Source of the DNA: DATCBF01 sp964401995 | GTDB taxonomy: Bacteria > Actinomycetota > Thermoleophilia > Solirubrobacterales > 70-9 | Assembly (NCBI GenBank): GCA_964401995.1 | Contig: CAYOAP010000008.1 | Location: 62,001 to 126,000, forward strand | Direction: 5' to 3' | DNA length: 64,000 nucleotides | Shown: positions 51,388 to 60,917 of the stretch, piece by piece | Numbering within the stretch: the first letter of the stretch is position 1 | Layout: each line of letters starts with the position of its first letter | Notes under the pieces: model-generated | What the model was told of the DNA's origin: nothing | Databases searched by the model: none | What the model saw: the letters and a program-made list of their open reading frames with translations, nothing else | Position numbers and translations under genes: made by a program

Positions 51388-53325
51388 TCAGGAGCGATTG
51401 TCCTGGTCGGCGACGCGGCCAGCGAAGTCGCCGACCGGCATCGCCCCCAGCTCGCCCTCTTCGTGCGAGCGGACGGCGATCGCGCCCGCCTCCTGCTCGC
51501 GATCTCCGACCACAAGCATGTAGGGGTAGCGGCCGAGCTCGGCGTCGCGGATCTTGCGGCCGACCGACTCCGAGCGCTCGTCGACGGTGACCCGGACCCC
51601 GGCCTCGCCCAGTTCGGCGGCGATCCGATCGGCGTACTCGTTGTGGCGGTCGGAGACCGGCAGCACGATCGCCTGCACCGGCGCGAGCCAGGTCGGGAAC
51701 CGCCCGGCGTAGTGCTCGATCAGGATCCCGGCGAAGCGCTCCATCGAGCCGAGCAGGGCGCGGTGGATCATCACTGGCCGGTGCTGGCCGTCGTCGGCGC
51801 CGACGTAGGAGAGATCAAAGCGCTCCGGCATCTGGAAGTCGAGCTGGCAGGTGCCGCACTGCCAGGAGCGGCCGAGCGCGTCGGTGACGTGGAAGTCGAT
51901 CTTCGGCCCGTAGAAGGCGCCATCGCCCGGGTTGAGCTCGTACTCGCGGTTCTGGCGGTCGAGCGCCTCGGTCAGCGCCGCCTCGGCCTTGTCCCACTGC
52001 TCGGGGCTGCCCATCGACTTCTCCGGCCGGGTCGAGAGCTCAACTTTGACGTCCTCGAAGCCGAAGCGGGCGTAGAGCTCGTCGATCGCCTCGCAGATGC
52101 TCGCCACCTCGTCGGCAATCTGGTCCTCGGTGCAGTAGACGTGGGCGTCGTCCTGGGTGAAGGCGCGCACCCGCAGCAGCCCGTGCAGCACCCCCTCGCG
52201 CTCGTTGCGGGAGACGCGGCCGAACTCGGCCAGGCGCAGCGGCAGCTCGCGGTAGGAGTGGCGCTCGGAGTCGAAGACGAGGCAGGCGCCGGGGCAGTTC
52301 ATCGGCCGCAGCGCGAACCTGCGCCCGTCGACCTCCATGAAGTACATGTCGTCGCGGTAGTTCTCCCAGTGCCCGGAGCGGTGCCAGAGCTCCTCGTCGA
52401 GCACCTGCGGGGTGGCGATCTCCTTGTATCCGCGCTTGCGCAGCTGGTCCTGGACCTCGGCCTCGATCAGGTGCAGAAGCGTGGTCCCGTTGGGCAGCCA
52501 GAACGGCATCCCCGGCGCCTCTTCGCGCAGCATGAAGAGGCCGAGCTGTGGTCCGAGGCGGCGGTGGTCGCGGGCTTTGGCCTGCTCGATCCGCTCCAGG
52601 TGCTTGCTCAGCTCCTTCTTCGAGAAGAAGGCGGTGCCGTAGATCCGGGTCAGCATCTGGCGCTTCTCGTCGCCGCGCCAGTAGGCGCCGGCGAGCGAGC
52701 TGAGCTTGATCGCCTTGATCCGGCCAGTCGACGGCCCGTGCGGGCCGCGGCAGAGATCCTCGAAGGGGCCGTTGCGGTAGAGCGAGACGGTCTCGACGCC
52801 TTCGCCCTCAATCAGGTCCTTGATCAGCTCGACCTTGTAGCTCTCGCCCTGGGCCTCGAAGATCTCGATCGCCTCGGCGACCGGAACGTCGCGGCGCGAG
52901 AACTCCTCGTCGGCCTCGATGTGGGCGCGCATCGCCGCCTCGATCTTCTCCAGGTCGGCGTCGGTGATCTTCACCGCGTCAGGGAAGTCGAAGTCGTAGT
53001 AGAAGCCGTTTTCGATCGCCGGCCCGATCGTCACCTTGACCCCCGGGTAGAGCTCCTGCACCGCCTCGGCCATGACGTGGGCGGCATCGTGGCGGATCAG
53101 GTCGAGCGCCTCGGGGTCGCGGTCGGTGAGGATCGCGATCTCGGTCCCGTCGGGGAGCGGCGCCGAGAGATCGTGCAGCTCGTCGCCGAAGCGGATCGCC
53201 AGCGCCGCCTTGGCCAGGCCGGGGCCGATCGCCGCGGCGGCATCGGCGCCGGTCGCGCCCCCGGGCAGCTCCAGCGGGGTGCCGTCAGGCAGGCTGACGG
53301 TGATCTTCTCGGTCGCGGCCTCCAC
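51388..53325 (-). CDS. thrS: Threonyl-tRNA synthetase
   Basis: 645 residues from GTG 53325; a longer frame to 53457 is not family-like. TGS domain (KITVSLPDGTPLELPGGATG), editing-domain motifs HDAAHVMAEAV and CRGPHGPSTG, then the class II core RPMNCPGACLVFDSERHSYR with the zinc Cys, AFTQDDAHVYC and HRALLGSMERFAGILIEHY. Anticodon-binding domain at the C-terminus. It charges tRNA-Thr. The gap before infC (51244-51387) may hold a promoter or leader. A hairpin at 53372-53414 lies just upstream of it. Confidence 0.97.
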   Translation of the reverse strand: MEAATEKITVSLPDGTPLELPGGATGADAAAAIGPGLAKAALAIRFGDELHDLSAPLPDGTEIAILTDRDPEALDLIRHDAAHVMAEAVQELYPGVKVTIGPAIENGFYYDFDFPDAVKITDADLEKIEAAMRAHIEADEEFSRRDVPVAEAIEIFEAQGESYKVELIKDLIEGEGVETVSLYRNGPFEDLCRGPHGPSTGRIKAIKLSSLAGAYWRGDEKRQMLTRIYGTAFFSKKELSKHLERIEQAKARDHRRLGPQLGLFMLREEAPGMPFWLPNGTTLLHLIEAEVQDQLRKRGYKEIATPQVLDEELWHRSGHWENYRDDMYFMEVDGRRFALRPMNCPGACLVFDSERHSYRELPLRLAEFGRVSRNEREGVLHGLLRVRAFTQDDAHVYCTEDQIADEVASICEAIDELYARFGFEDVKVELSTRPEKSMGSPEQWDKAEAALTEALDRQNREYELNPGDGAFYGPKIDFHVTDALGRSWQCGTCQLDFQMPERFDLSYVGADDGQHRPVMIHRALLGSMERFAGILIEHYAGRFPTWLAPVQAIVLPVSDRHNEYADRIAAELGEAGVRVTVDERSESVGRKIRDAELGRYPYMLVVGDREQEAGAIAVRSHEEGELGAMPVGDFAGRVADQDNRS

Positions 53326-53371
53326 GCGGGCATGGTATCCACGGCGCCGCCGGGCAGTGGCCAGCCAGGAC

Positions 53372-53414
53372 GCGTTCGAGCTTTGTCCCGGATAGCGGGA
53401 ACAAGCTCGAACGC
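53372..53414 (-). terminator. Hairpin terminator candidate downstream of membrane-protein gene
   Basis: Arms GCGTTCGAGCTTTGTCCCG at 53372-53390 and CGGGAACAAGCTCGAACGC at 53396-53414 pair over 19 bases with two mismatches, around a five-base GATAG loop. It starts two bases after the stop of the 53417-55279 gene and lies before thrS on the same strand. No T-tract follows, so termination strength is uncertain. Confidence 0.7.
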
Positions 53415-53416
53415 AC

Positions 53417-55279
53417 TCAGTGGCTTCGTGGTCCCTGGCGCGCCTGGCGGACGGCAATCAGCGGGCAGGGGCTGCTGCCACGAACCGGATCGACCGTTTC
53501 CCACAGCACGTAGGGAGGCGCGACCTTGAGCACCCGCAGGCCCGAATAGGGCTGCTGCTTGAGGCCGCCCTGGGTGACGACAAATCGCACCCCAGGCAGC
53601 AGGGCATGTCCGGCTTCGTCTGCCGACTTGATGCAGACGCGGCCGCCGCGCAGCTCCCAGGAGATGTAGGGAGCGCCGTGCTGTTCGGCGAGCAGCTGGG
53701 GCGAGGCGAGCACCAGGGTCGAGTCGGCGGCGATCAGCGGGCGAAAGCCGGTCAGCGCCGGCGAGTACGAGGGCGGCCCGACCGGGGCGTTGGCGAAAGC
53801 GAGCAGCGAGCAGACAGCGGCCGCAGCGAGATAGACAAGCGCCGCCAGGCCGGCAATCGCGCCTCCAGAGAACCGCCTCTCCCCCGCATCGGCCGGGCGA
53901 TCGAGCAACGGCAGGACGATGACGAGGGCGCAGAGCGGGGCCGCGATCTCGATCGCCTTGGCGGCGGTGTAGGGAGTGCCGCCGACCCGGGCGGCGGCGT
54001 AGGCGAGGCAGGCGGCGGCGAAGCCGGAGAGGATCGCCGTCTCGCGACGGCGGATGCAGCGCACTGCGCCGTAAGCGAGCAGCGCCAGGGCGAAGGCGGC
54101 GCCGAGGTGATAGCCGAAGGCCGGGACCGCGCCGTCGCCAGGGGCGAGGCGGAAGTCTCCCGAGGGCCAGATCCCCAGCGCCTCGAAGGGCGAGACCTGG
54201 CCGAAGAGGTTGCCGAGGCCGGGGCCGTTGGGGTCAAAGGTCTCGAAGCTGTGGAAGTCGATCATCCGGCCGATCTCTGGAGCCACGAGGACGACGAACA
54301 GAAGAACTGCCAGAAGGACAGACCGCCAGGCTGCCGGCGGCGGGATGAGGGGGGCCTGCGGGCGGGCCAAACTGGGTCCGTTCTCGGCCCCCCTCATCCC
54401 GCCGCTCGCAGAGCTGCCGACCCCCTTCAAGGTGAGTTCTGCAAGCAGCCAGATGGCTGCGGTGCCGACTAGCCAGATGAGGCCCGGGAAGCTGTAGGTG
54501 TAGACGCTGCCTGCTGCAATTACGGCTGCGGGGATGAAGCGGAGGGGCAGATTCCGCCAGGACTCGTTGCGCGTCGCCTCTCTCAGAGACAAGGCGAAAG
54601 CGAGGACGTAGAGGGCCTGGATTGTCTCCTTGAAGGAGCCCTGGGCGTAGTAGGAGGCGACCATGTATGTCAGGCCGACCGCAAGGGCGCCTGCCGTCCG
54701 GCGCAGGGACGGGAGGTTGGCGAAAGCCGTTAGGGCCGTTAGCGAGGCGAGGATTGCTGCGGCAATCGTCAGGCCGGTGAATCCCTGGACCAGGTTGACC
54801 CCCAAGCCCTTGCTCAGGGCCACCACGATCGAGTGCGGGCCCAAGGGGTATCCCTGGTGGAGCAGCGGCGAGCCGGCGCCGTGGGCCAGATGATCGGTTG
54901 CCAGCAGGTGCTGGGACATGTCTGGGTTGAAGCTGGTGCCGAGGATGCCGAAATGGCCTTCGGCGACGAAGGGGAGCGATGCCGCCGCCAGCGCCAGGAG
55001 CGCGACCGGCGCGCCGGTTCTCAGCGCAGTGCCCACGCCTTCGGTGCGGCCTCTGAGGAAGAGGACGGTGCCGACGGTCAGCACCAGCACGGCTACCGCC
55101 GAGATCACACCGTCGCCTGGCAGGCGCACCGTCCCCCAGCAGATCGCGCAGAGCAGGGCCAAGCCGACCGCGGGCGACAGCCACGACCATTGCCTCACTC
55201 CGCAGAGCGCGACCGCCGCCTGTCCGAGCGCCAGCGAGGCGGCGCATACCGCCAGCACGGCTGCATAGGTGCCGATCAC
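53417..55279 (-). CDS. Large multi-pass membrane protein, GT-C-like
   Basis: 620 residues with about 12 hydrophobic segments. The first loop carries FGILGTSFNPDMSQHLLATD and HQGYPLGPHSIVVALSKGLG, a pattern (NPDMSQH, YPLGPH) seen in unassigned actinobacterial membrane proteins that resemble GT-C mannosyltransferases. The C-terminal 90 residues are soluble. There is a Ser/Gly/Pro-rich insertion of about 35 residues near the middle. The GTG at 55279 lies three bases after the 3' end of tRNA-Val, leaving no room for a ribosome-binding site outside the tRNA. A later start is possible. Function is inference. Confidence 0.75.
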   Translation of the reverse strand: MIGTYAAVLAVCAASLALGQAAVALCGVRQWSWLSPAVGLALLCAICWGTVRLPGDGVISAVAVLVLTVGTVLFLRGRTEGVGTALRTGAPVALLALAAASLPFVAEGHFGILGTSFNPDMSQHLLATDHLAHGAGSPLLHQGYPLGPHSIVVALSKGLGVNLVQGFTGLTIAAAILASLTALTAFANLPSLRRTAGALAVGLTYMVASYYAQGSFKETIQALYVLAFALSLREATRNESWRNLPLRFIPAAVIAAGSVYTYSFPGLIWLVGTAAIWLLAELTLKGVGSSASGGMRGAENGPSLARPQAPLIPPPAAWRSVLLAVLLFVVLVAPEIGRMIDFHSFETFDPNGPGLGNLFGQVSPFEALGIWPSGDFRLAPGDGAVPAFGYHLGAAFALALLAYGAVRCIRRRETAILSGFAAACLAYAAARVGGTPYTAAKAIEIAAPLCALVIVLPLLDRPADAGERRFSGGAIAGLAALVYLAAAAVCSLLAFANAPVGPPSYSPALTGFRPLIAADSTLVLASPQLLAEQHGAPYISWELRGGRVCIKSADEAGHALLPGVRFVVTQGGLKQQPYSGLRVLKVAPPYVLWETVDPVRGSSPCPLIAVRQARQGPRSH

Positions 55280-55282
55280 TCA

Positions 55283-55355
55283 TGGGCGTTACTGGGCTCG
55301 AACCAGTGACCTCCACCTTGTCGAGGTGGCGCTCTCCCAACTGAGCTAAACGCCC
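55283..55355 (-). tRNA. tRNA-Val (GAC)
   Basis: 73-base cloverleaf on the minus strand. Acceptor GGGCGTT pairs with AACGCCC, D stem GCTC/GAGC, anticodon stem CCACC/GGTGG and T stem ACTGG/CCAGT with TTCGAGC loop. The anticodon loop is TCGACAA, so the anticodon is GAC (Val) and position 33, almost always U, is C. No CCA is encoded. It lies just upstream of a membrane-protein gene on the same strand. Confidence 0.95.
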
Positions 55356-55399
55356 GGGACGGCGATTCTATGCAAAGCAGTCCCGGGCGCTCGCCGCTG

Positions 55400-55636
55400 C
55401 TATCGGTAGGTCAGGTGCCCGTTGGCCTTGCACTTGAAGCCGGCGTTCTTGTAAGCCTGCGCGTAGCCGGGTTTGTGAGAGCAGAACTCGCCCGCAGCGA
55501 GGCATTTTGTTCCACCTGGCGTCGAAGCGTTGACGCAACTGGCCTGAGCTATGGGCTGGGCCGGCGCAGTAGCGGGACCGACCGCCGCGATCGCCCCCAG
55601 GGCTGCGATTGCGACGGTTGCTAGGGCTTTTCGCAT
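55400..55636 (-). CDS. Small secreted Cys-rich protein
   Basis: 78 residues. Signal peptide (ATVAIAALGAIAAVGPATA) with probable cleavage near residue 25-30. The mature part has four cysteines: SCVNASTPGGTKCLAAGEFC then GFKCKANGHLTYR, a pattern also seen at the ends of other secreted actinobacterial proteins. ATG 55636 has AGGAG eight to nine bases upstream. It is probably an exported small protein held by two disulfide bonds. Function unknown. It lies 44 bases from the 5' end of tRNA-Val. Confidence 0.8.
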   Translation of the reverse strand: MRKALATVAIAALGAIAAVGPATAPAQPIAQASCVNASTPGGTKCLAAGEFCSHKPGYAQAYKNAGFKCKANGHLTYR

Positions 55637-55950
55637 TGACTGGCTTCTCCTATTTGTTGGCTTCCAAGAAGCAAAAACATTTTCGTTTGCAAGCCAATAT
55701 TCGTCGTCCGATCACGCTCCCCTAGGTAGGGCGATCGACCGACGCCGAGAAACTCAAGTCTGAGCCTGCAAAAGCCGATGCAACCAGTGCAACTTCCGGG
55801 CATACCTGGTGTTTATTTAGTCAGAGTCAGAGCGCATCACACAAGACTTGAGGACTGACGAGCCGGCGACCAAGGCCTGCCGGTGGCACGTCCTTCGGAA
55901 CACAGAGGGCCCCTATACGGGGCCCTTTTCCGTTCTGCTGCGTGCCGGGC
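55637..55950. other. 314-base intergenic region with AT-rich half
   Basis: The half next to the small secreted gene (55637-55720) is A+T-rich and is its likely promoter, with a 7-base inverted repeat (TTGGCTT 55657-55663, AAGCCAA 55691-55697). The other half holds a G+C hairpin that ends in TTTT on the plus strand. No open frame of meaning was seen. A small RNA on the plus strand, ending at the hairpin, is possible. Confidence 0.5.
55907..55929 (+). terminator. Plus-strand terminator-like hairpin without an upstream gene
   Basis: GGGCCCC (55907-55913), loop TATAC and GGGGCCC (55919-55925) followed by TTTT. On the plus strand it is a fair Rho-independent terminator. The zwf gene ends 22 bases away on the opposite strand, where the hairpin lacks a T-tract. 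No protein gene reads into it from the left, so it may end a non-coding transcript. Confidence 0.6.
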
Positions 55951-57420
<1,470 letters not shown>

Positions 57421-57575
57421 GAATTCAGCCTGACAGATGATGAAAGGCAGGCAATCCGAACGCTGCTCGATGTCGCCTAGTTGGACTTCCTGATCGAGAC
57501 CATCGGCAGGACGGCAGTTGTCTGTTCCATCTTCATCTTGCCCACCCTTGCAGGCCGCTGCGCAAGGTCAAGTCT
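57421..57575. other. Intergenic region upstream of zwf
   Basis: 155 bases between the zwf start and the stop of the next minus-strand gene. A short plus-strand frame ends at 57480 with LTDDERQAIRTLLDVA, but it is the tail of an antisense frame to zwf, so I do not call it a gene. A zwf promoter is expected here. Nothing else recognisable. Confidence 0.4.
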
Positions 57576-58181
57576 CTACTCAGTCCCGCATTCCCAATCG
57601 CCAGCGCTTGCGACGACTCGGCCTTTCTCCAGCCCCGAAATCTTGCTGGCGCAGCCTTCTACCGCGAACACGGCATATCGAAGCCCAGCGATCCCCGAGA
57701 TGTCAAAGCCGCTCCGCATGCGCCGCGTGCGGAGTTCTTCCCGGCCCCCGCCGGAGAAATCCAGACGCACATGGGCTACCGGGGTGTCGTAGGCCGCGAT
57801 GCCGATGTCGAATGGCTGCCAGTCAGCATTAGCCGGCACCGGCACAGTCAGGACCCGGGCGTGCTGGGATGGCCCCAAGCCACACTGCGTTTCACCAAAC
57901 TGCTCGCCACCTAGACCAACTCCGGGAAACTTGTGGACCGGTCCCGCGACGCTGACGTCAAAACATGGTGGCCCACCGCCCCCGCGCTCGACAGCGACAT
58001 ACCAGATGAACTGCTTGATCCTGCCGGAGCCCAGCAGCACCACCCCGCTTGGCTTTTCCACTTCACTTGGGTGGGTGGGGAAGGGCCGGTGGCCTGCTGC
58101 CTGTCCAGAATTGCTGAATGCGCACGCTGCTCCGACGAGCGCGACGATGCTCACCAAACCGACGACGAGTGCCTTTTTCAT
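57576..58181 (-). CDS. Putative secreted protein of unknown function
   Basis: 201 residues from ATG 58181, which follows GGGAGG closely. Signal peptide or lipoprotein-like start (KKALVVGLVSIVALVGAAC), then a mature region with five cysteines and no recognised family. The second half pattern (VAHVRLDFSGGGREELRTRR ... GLRYAVFAVEGCASKISGLE) resembles in order the second half of the next gene upstream. The base composition is visibly lower in GC than the neighbours. It is near a tRNA-Cys. Function unknown. Confidence 0.7.
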   Translation of the reverse strand: MKKALVVGLVSIVALVGAACAFSNSGQAAGHRPFPTHPSEVEKPSGVVLLGSGRIKQFIWYVAVERGGGGPPCFDVSVAGPVHKFPGVGLGGEQFGETQCGLGPSQHARVLTVPVPANADWQPFDIGIAAYDTPVAHVRLDFSGGGREELRTRRMRSGFDISGIAGLRYAVFAVEGCASKISGLEKGRVVASAGDWECGTE

Positions 58182-58308
58182 TCCGCCTCCCACAGGCTAA
58201 TGCTGAACCCGCAACTCATTCGCTGGCCCACGAACATGACTGCCCCAATGCCTGGAAAGGGTCGGATGGAGATCAAGGTGATCTGCCATACAGGCACCGA
58301 GCCGGGGC

Positions 58309-58950
58309 TCAGAGGACACACAAAGCCCCTGGCTCATCTTCACCTCGATAGACAATATTGCCGGATGCGTTGTAGCCCACGGCTTCGTGCAGGCAGCTGG
58401 GGCCGAGTACCTTCACATATCCCCAGCGAAAGCGATCAACGTGAATCTTGCGAGCCTGCTCGTAAGACACGAGCCGAAGATTGAGGTCGCGCTTGCCAGC
58501 TTCGTCCAGATCCAGATGCACCTGCACCACATTGCGGGGGAACACCATGCCAAGGACCTCTTTTTCCACCTCATGCCTCGCGTCGATGGGTCCACTGAAC
58601 GCCGGCGTCGGGCAGGTTGACGTGCTTGAAAACAAATAAGGGGATCCTGGCTTGGGTCTAAACCCGACTCCGAAACACACTCGGCGCGGGGAGCGGCCAA
58701 TCCCTTCTGCCGCAACTAACCGCCAGGAATCTCTCTCAATATGAACCGTTGTCAAAATGAGCTGTGGAGGACGTACGGGTCCTTCCGCTGAAACCGGTGT
58801 GCTTGCCAGCCACAATGACATGGCCAACCCTAGGCCGATGACTCGTGCCCTCTGAATCCAGGCAGACGACCATCGCCGACGCTCGGTTAGTCCACCAGTC
58901 CGCAATAAGGCACCTTTACGGATGACCACGAGGAAGAAATACCAGGCCAC
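58309..58950 (-). CDS. Putative secreted protein, possible distant relative of the preceding one
   Basis: 213 residues, start uncertain (GTG 58950; GTG 58929 is an alternative). A hydrophobic stretch (ARVIGLGLAMSLWLASTPVS) ends near residue 55, so it is probably secreted after a long N-terminus. The mature part has four cysteines, DSWRLVAAEGIGRSPRRVCF, VVQVHLDLDEAGKRDLNLRL and GYVKVLGPSCLHEAVG. The order Cys ... V-X-L-D ... L-X-X-R ... C suggests an ancient match to the gene at 57.6 kb. Lower GC than the flanks. Function unknown. Confidence 0.65.
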   Translation of the reverse strand: MAWYFFLVVIRKGALLRTGGLTERRRWSSAWIQRARVIGLGLAMSLWLASTPVSAEGPVRPPQLILTTVHIERDSWRLVAAEGIGRSPRRVCFGVGFRPKPGSPYLFSSTSTCPTPAFSGPIDARHEVEKEVLGMVFPRNVVQVHLDLDEAGKRDLNLRLVSYEQARKIHVDRFRWGYVKVLGPSCLHEAVGYNASGNIVYRGEDEPGALCVL

Positions 58951-59191
58951 GCATACCTAGAAGTAGAAGTGACTTAGGAATCCGGTACAAACACTTGATC
59001 CAGTGCAGGCAGGAAGCTCGCTATGGCCGAGGCACCAATGGAACTCGCTTGATTGACTGGTTGTCTGAATCGATGCAAACCAGCCTCGTAGGGAAGGGGT
59101 AAGCACGCAATGAAGATGACGAAAGTCGAGCCGGTCGTTCCGATGGTTGCCGTGACCAAGCCGGCCTAAGCGGCAAATGTCGCCTGCGGGA
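58951..59191. other. Intergenic region before tRNA-Cys
   Basis: About 240 bases, lower in GC than the surroundings. A 61-residue minus-strand frame at 58974-59159 (starts MVTATIGTTGSTFVIFIACL) is open, but has no ribosome-binding site or family pattern that I can see. It is too doubtful to call. No repeat of the tRNA 3' end was found that would mark an attachment site. Confidence 0.4.
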
Positions 59192-59262
59192 AGGCGCCTA
59201 CCAGAATCGAACTGGTGTAAACGGCTTTGCAGGCCGCTGCGTAGCCACTCCGCCAAGGCGCC
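59192..59262 (-). tRNA. tRNA-Cys (GCA)
   Basis: 71-base cloverleaf on the minus strand. Acceptor GGCGCCT/AGGCGCC; anticodon stem GCGGC/GCCGT with loop CTGCAAA, so the anticodon is GCA and U33 is normal. T-loop TTCGATT is present. No encoded CCA. It borders the low-GC region on one side and the monooxygenase on the other. Confidence 0.95.
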
Positions 59263-59299
59263 GGGAGGCGCTGTGAAGCCTAGCGGCAGCCAGGCATGC

Positions 59300-60796
59300 T
59301 CAGGCGGTCGCCTGCGCCAGGGGCTGGGCTCGTGGCGTGGCGCTGGAGAAGGTCAGGGCGCCGTCGTCGAGCTCGCCGTAGCGCAGCATCCGCAGATCGA
59401 TCGGGTAGTTCATCCGCAGCTTCCAGGGCTCCTTGGAGCCCTGTTTGGGGAGCTGGTCGACCGAGCGCAGGACGTAGCCGGCGGTGAGCGGCATCAGCGG
59501 CTCCGGCGTGATCGAGGGATCGGTCACCCGGGGGACGCACTGCCTGTATCCGTGGGCGTCCATGTGGGCGAGCAGGCGGCAGACGTATTCGGCGGTGAGG
59601 TCGGCTTTCAGCGTCCAGGAGGCGTTGGTGTAGCCGAGCGTGAAGGCGAAGTTCGGCACCTCGCTCAGCATCATGCCCTTGTAGGTCAACGCCTTGGTCA
59701 TGTCGGCCTCCTCGCCGTCGACCGAGACCCGCATGCCGCCGAGGAAGAGCAGATTGAGCCCGGTCGCGGTGACGATCAGGTCGGCGTCGAGGTCGGCGCC
59801 GGACTCGAGCTTGATCCCGCCCTCGGTGAAGGCCTCGATCCGGTCGGTGACGATCTCAGCGCTGCCTGAGGAGATCGCCTTGAAGAGATCGCCGTCGGGA
59901 ACCAGGCAGAGGCGCTGGTCCCAGGGGTCGTAGCTGGGCTTGAAGTGGGTGTCGATGTCGTAGCCGGCGGGCAGCGCTTTTTGCACGCCACGCCGCAGCG
60001 CCGCCTTCATGATCCGCGGCCGGCGGCGGCTGAGCTGGTAGCTCAGCATCTGCAGGAGCACGTTCTTCCAGCGCACGATCGGATAGGCGACCCGGTCCGG
60101 CAGGACCCGGCGCAGCTTCTTGGCGAGGCCGTCTTCGCCCGGCATCGAGACCACATAGGTCGGCGAGCGCTGCAGCATCGTCACCTGCTCGGCCTTCTCC
60201 GCCAGCGAGGGAATCAGCGTCACCGCGGTGGCGCCGCTGCCGATCACGACCACGCGCTTGCCGGTGTAGTCAATGTCCTCGGGCCAATGCTGGGGGTGGA
60301 CGACCTCCCCGCCGAAGCGATCGAGGCCGGGGAACTCCGGCGTGTAGCCCTCGTCGTAGCGGTAATAGCCGCTGCAGACGAAGAAGAACCCACAGGTCAG
60401 CTGAACCGTCTCGCCGCTGTCGGAGCGCTCGGCCTCGACCGTCCAGCGGCCGTCTGCGCTCGACCAGTCGGCGCTGACGACGCGATGGTGGAAGCGGATC
60501 TTGCGATCGATGCCGGCGTCGCTCGCCGTCTGGCGGACATAGCTGAGGATCGAGGAGCCGTCGGCGATCGTCTTCGCCTCGGTCCAGGGCCGGAAGCGGT
60601 AGCCGAGGGTGTGCATATCCGAGTCCGAGCGGATGCCCGGATAGCGGAAGAGATCCCAGGTGCCTCCGATGTCGGCGCGCGCCTCGAGGATCGCGTAGCT
60701 CTTGCCAGGGCAGCGCTGCTGCAGATGGTGGGCGGTGCCGATGCCGGAAAGGCCGGCGCCGACGATCAAAACGTCGAGATGTTCAGACGTTGTCAT
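59300..60796 (-). CDS. Flavin-dependent monooxygenase, Baeyer-Villiger type
   Basis: 498 residues. FAD motif VLIVGAGLSGIGTAHHLQQR near residue 10; Baeyer-Villiger fingerprint FGGEVVHPQHWPEDI near residue 160; NADPH motif VVVIGSGATAVTLIPSLAEK near residue 190. The end matches EthA-like enzymes of mycobacteria, which oxidise ketones and activate thioamides. It would insert oxygen into a ketone to give an ester. Substrate unknown. It is divergent from the L,D-transpeptidase (121 bases between). Confidence 0.93.
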   Translation of the reverse strand: MTTSEHLDVLIVGAGLSGIGTAHHLQQRCPGKSYAILEARADIGGTWDLFRYPGIRSDSDMHTLGYRFRPWTEAKTIADGSSILSYVRQTASDAGIDRKIRFHHRVVSADWSSADGRWTVEAERSDSGETVQLTCGFFFVCSGYYRYDEGYTPEFPGLDRFGGEVVHPQHWPEDIDYTGKRVVVIGSGATAVTLIPSLAEKAEQVTMLQRSPTYVVSMPGEDGLAKKLRRVLPDRVAYPIVRWKNVLLQMLSYQLSRRRPRIMKAALRRGVQKALPAGYDIDTHFKPSYDPWDQRLCLVPDGDLFKAISSGSAEIVTDRIEAFTEGGIKLESGADLDADLIVTATGLNLLFLGGMRVSVDGEEADMTKALTYKGMMLSEVPNFAFTLGYTNASWTLKADLTAEYVCRLLAHMDAHGYRQCVPRVTDPSITPEPLMPLTAGYVLRSVDQLPKQGSKEPWKLRMNYPIDLRMLRYGELDDGALTFSSATPRAQPLAQATA

Positions 60797-60917
60797 CTAT
60801 TCTTGCAATGGTATCGGTTCGACCGGGTTGGCTGGCGAGCCAAGCAGCGCGGTGGATTGCTCCCAGGCGCAGGCTCAAACCGCCAGGAAAGCCGACTGCC
60901 GCCCTATTCTCTGCTTC

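Noticed and set aside
51463..53529. 688-codon open frame opposite thrS
   Set aside because: Same reason: a shadow of a confident minus-strand gene, with no recognisable domain.
58974..59159. 61-residue minus-strand frame near tRNA-Cys
   Set aside because: No ribosome-binding site, no clear membrane or domain pattern. Left as intergenic.
59170..59270. tRNA-Cys as an integration site
   Set aside because: No integrase gene and no direct repeat of the tRNA 3' end were seen in the window.
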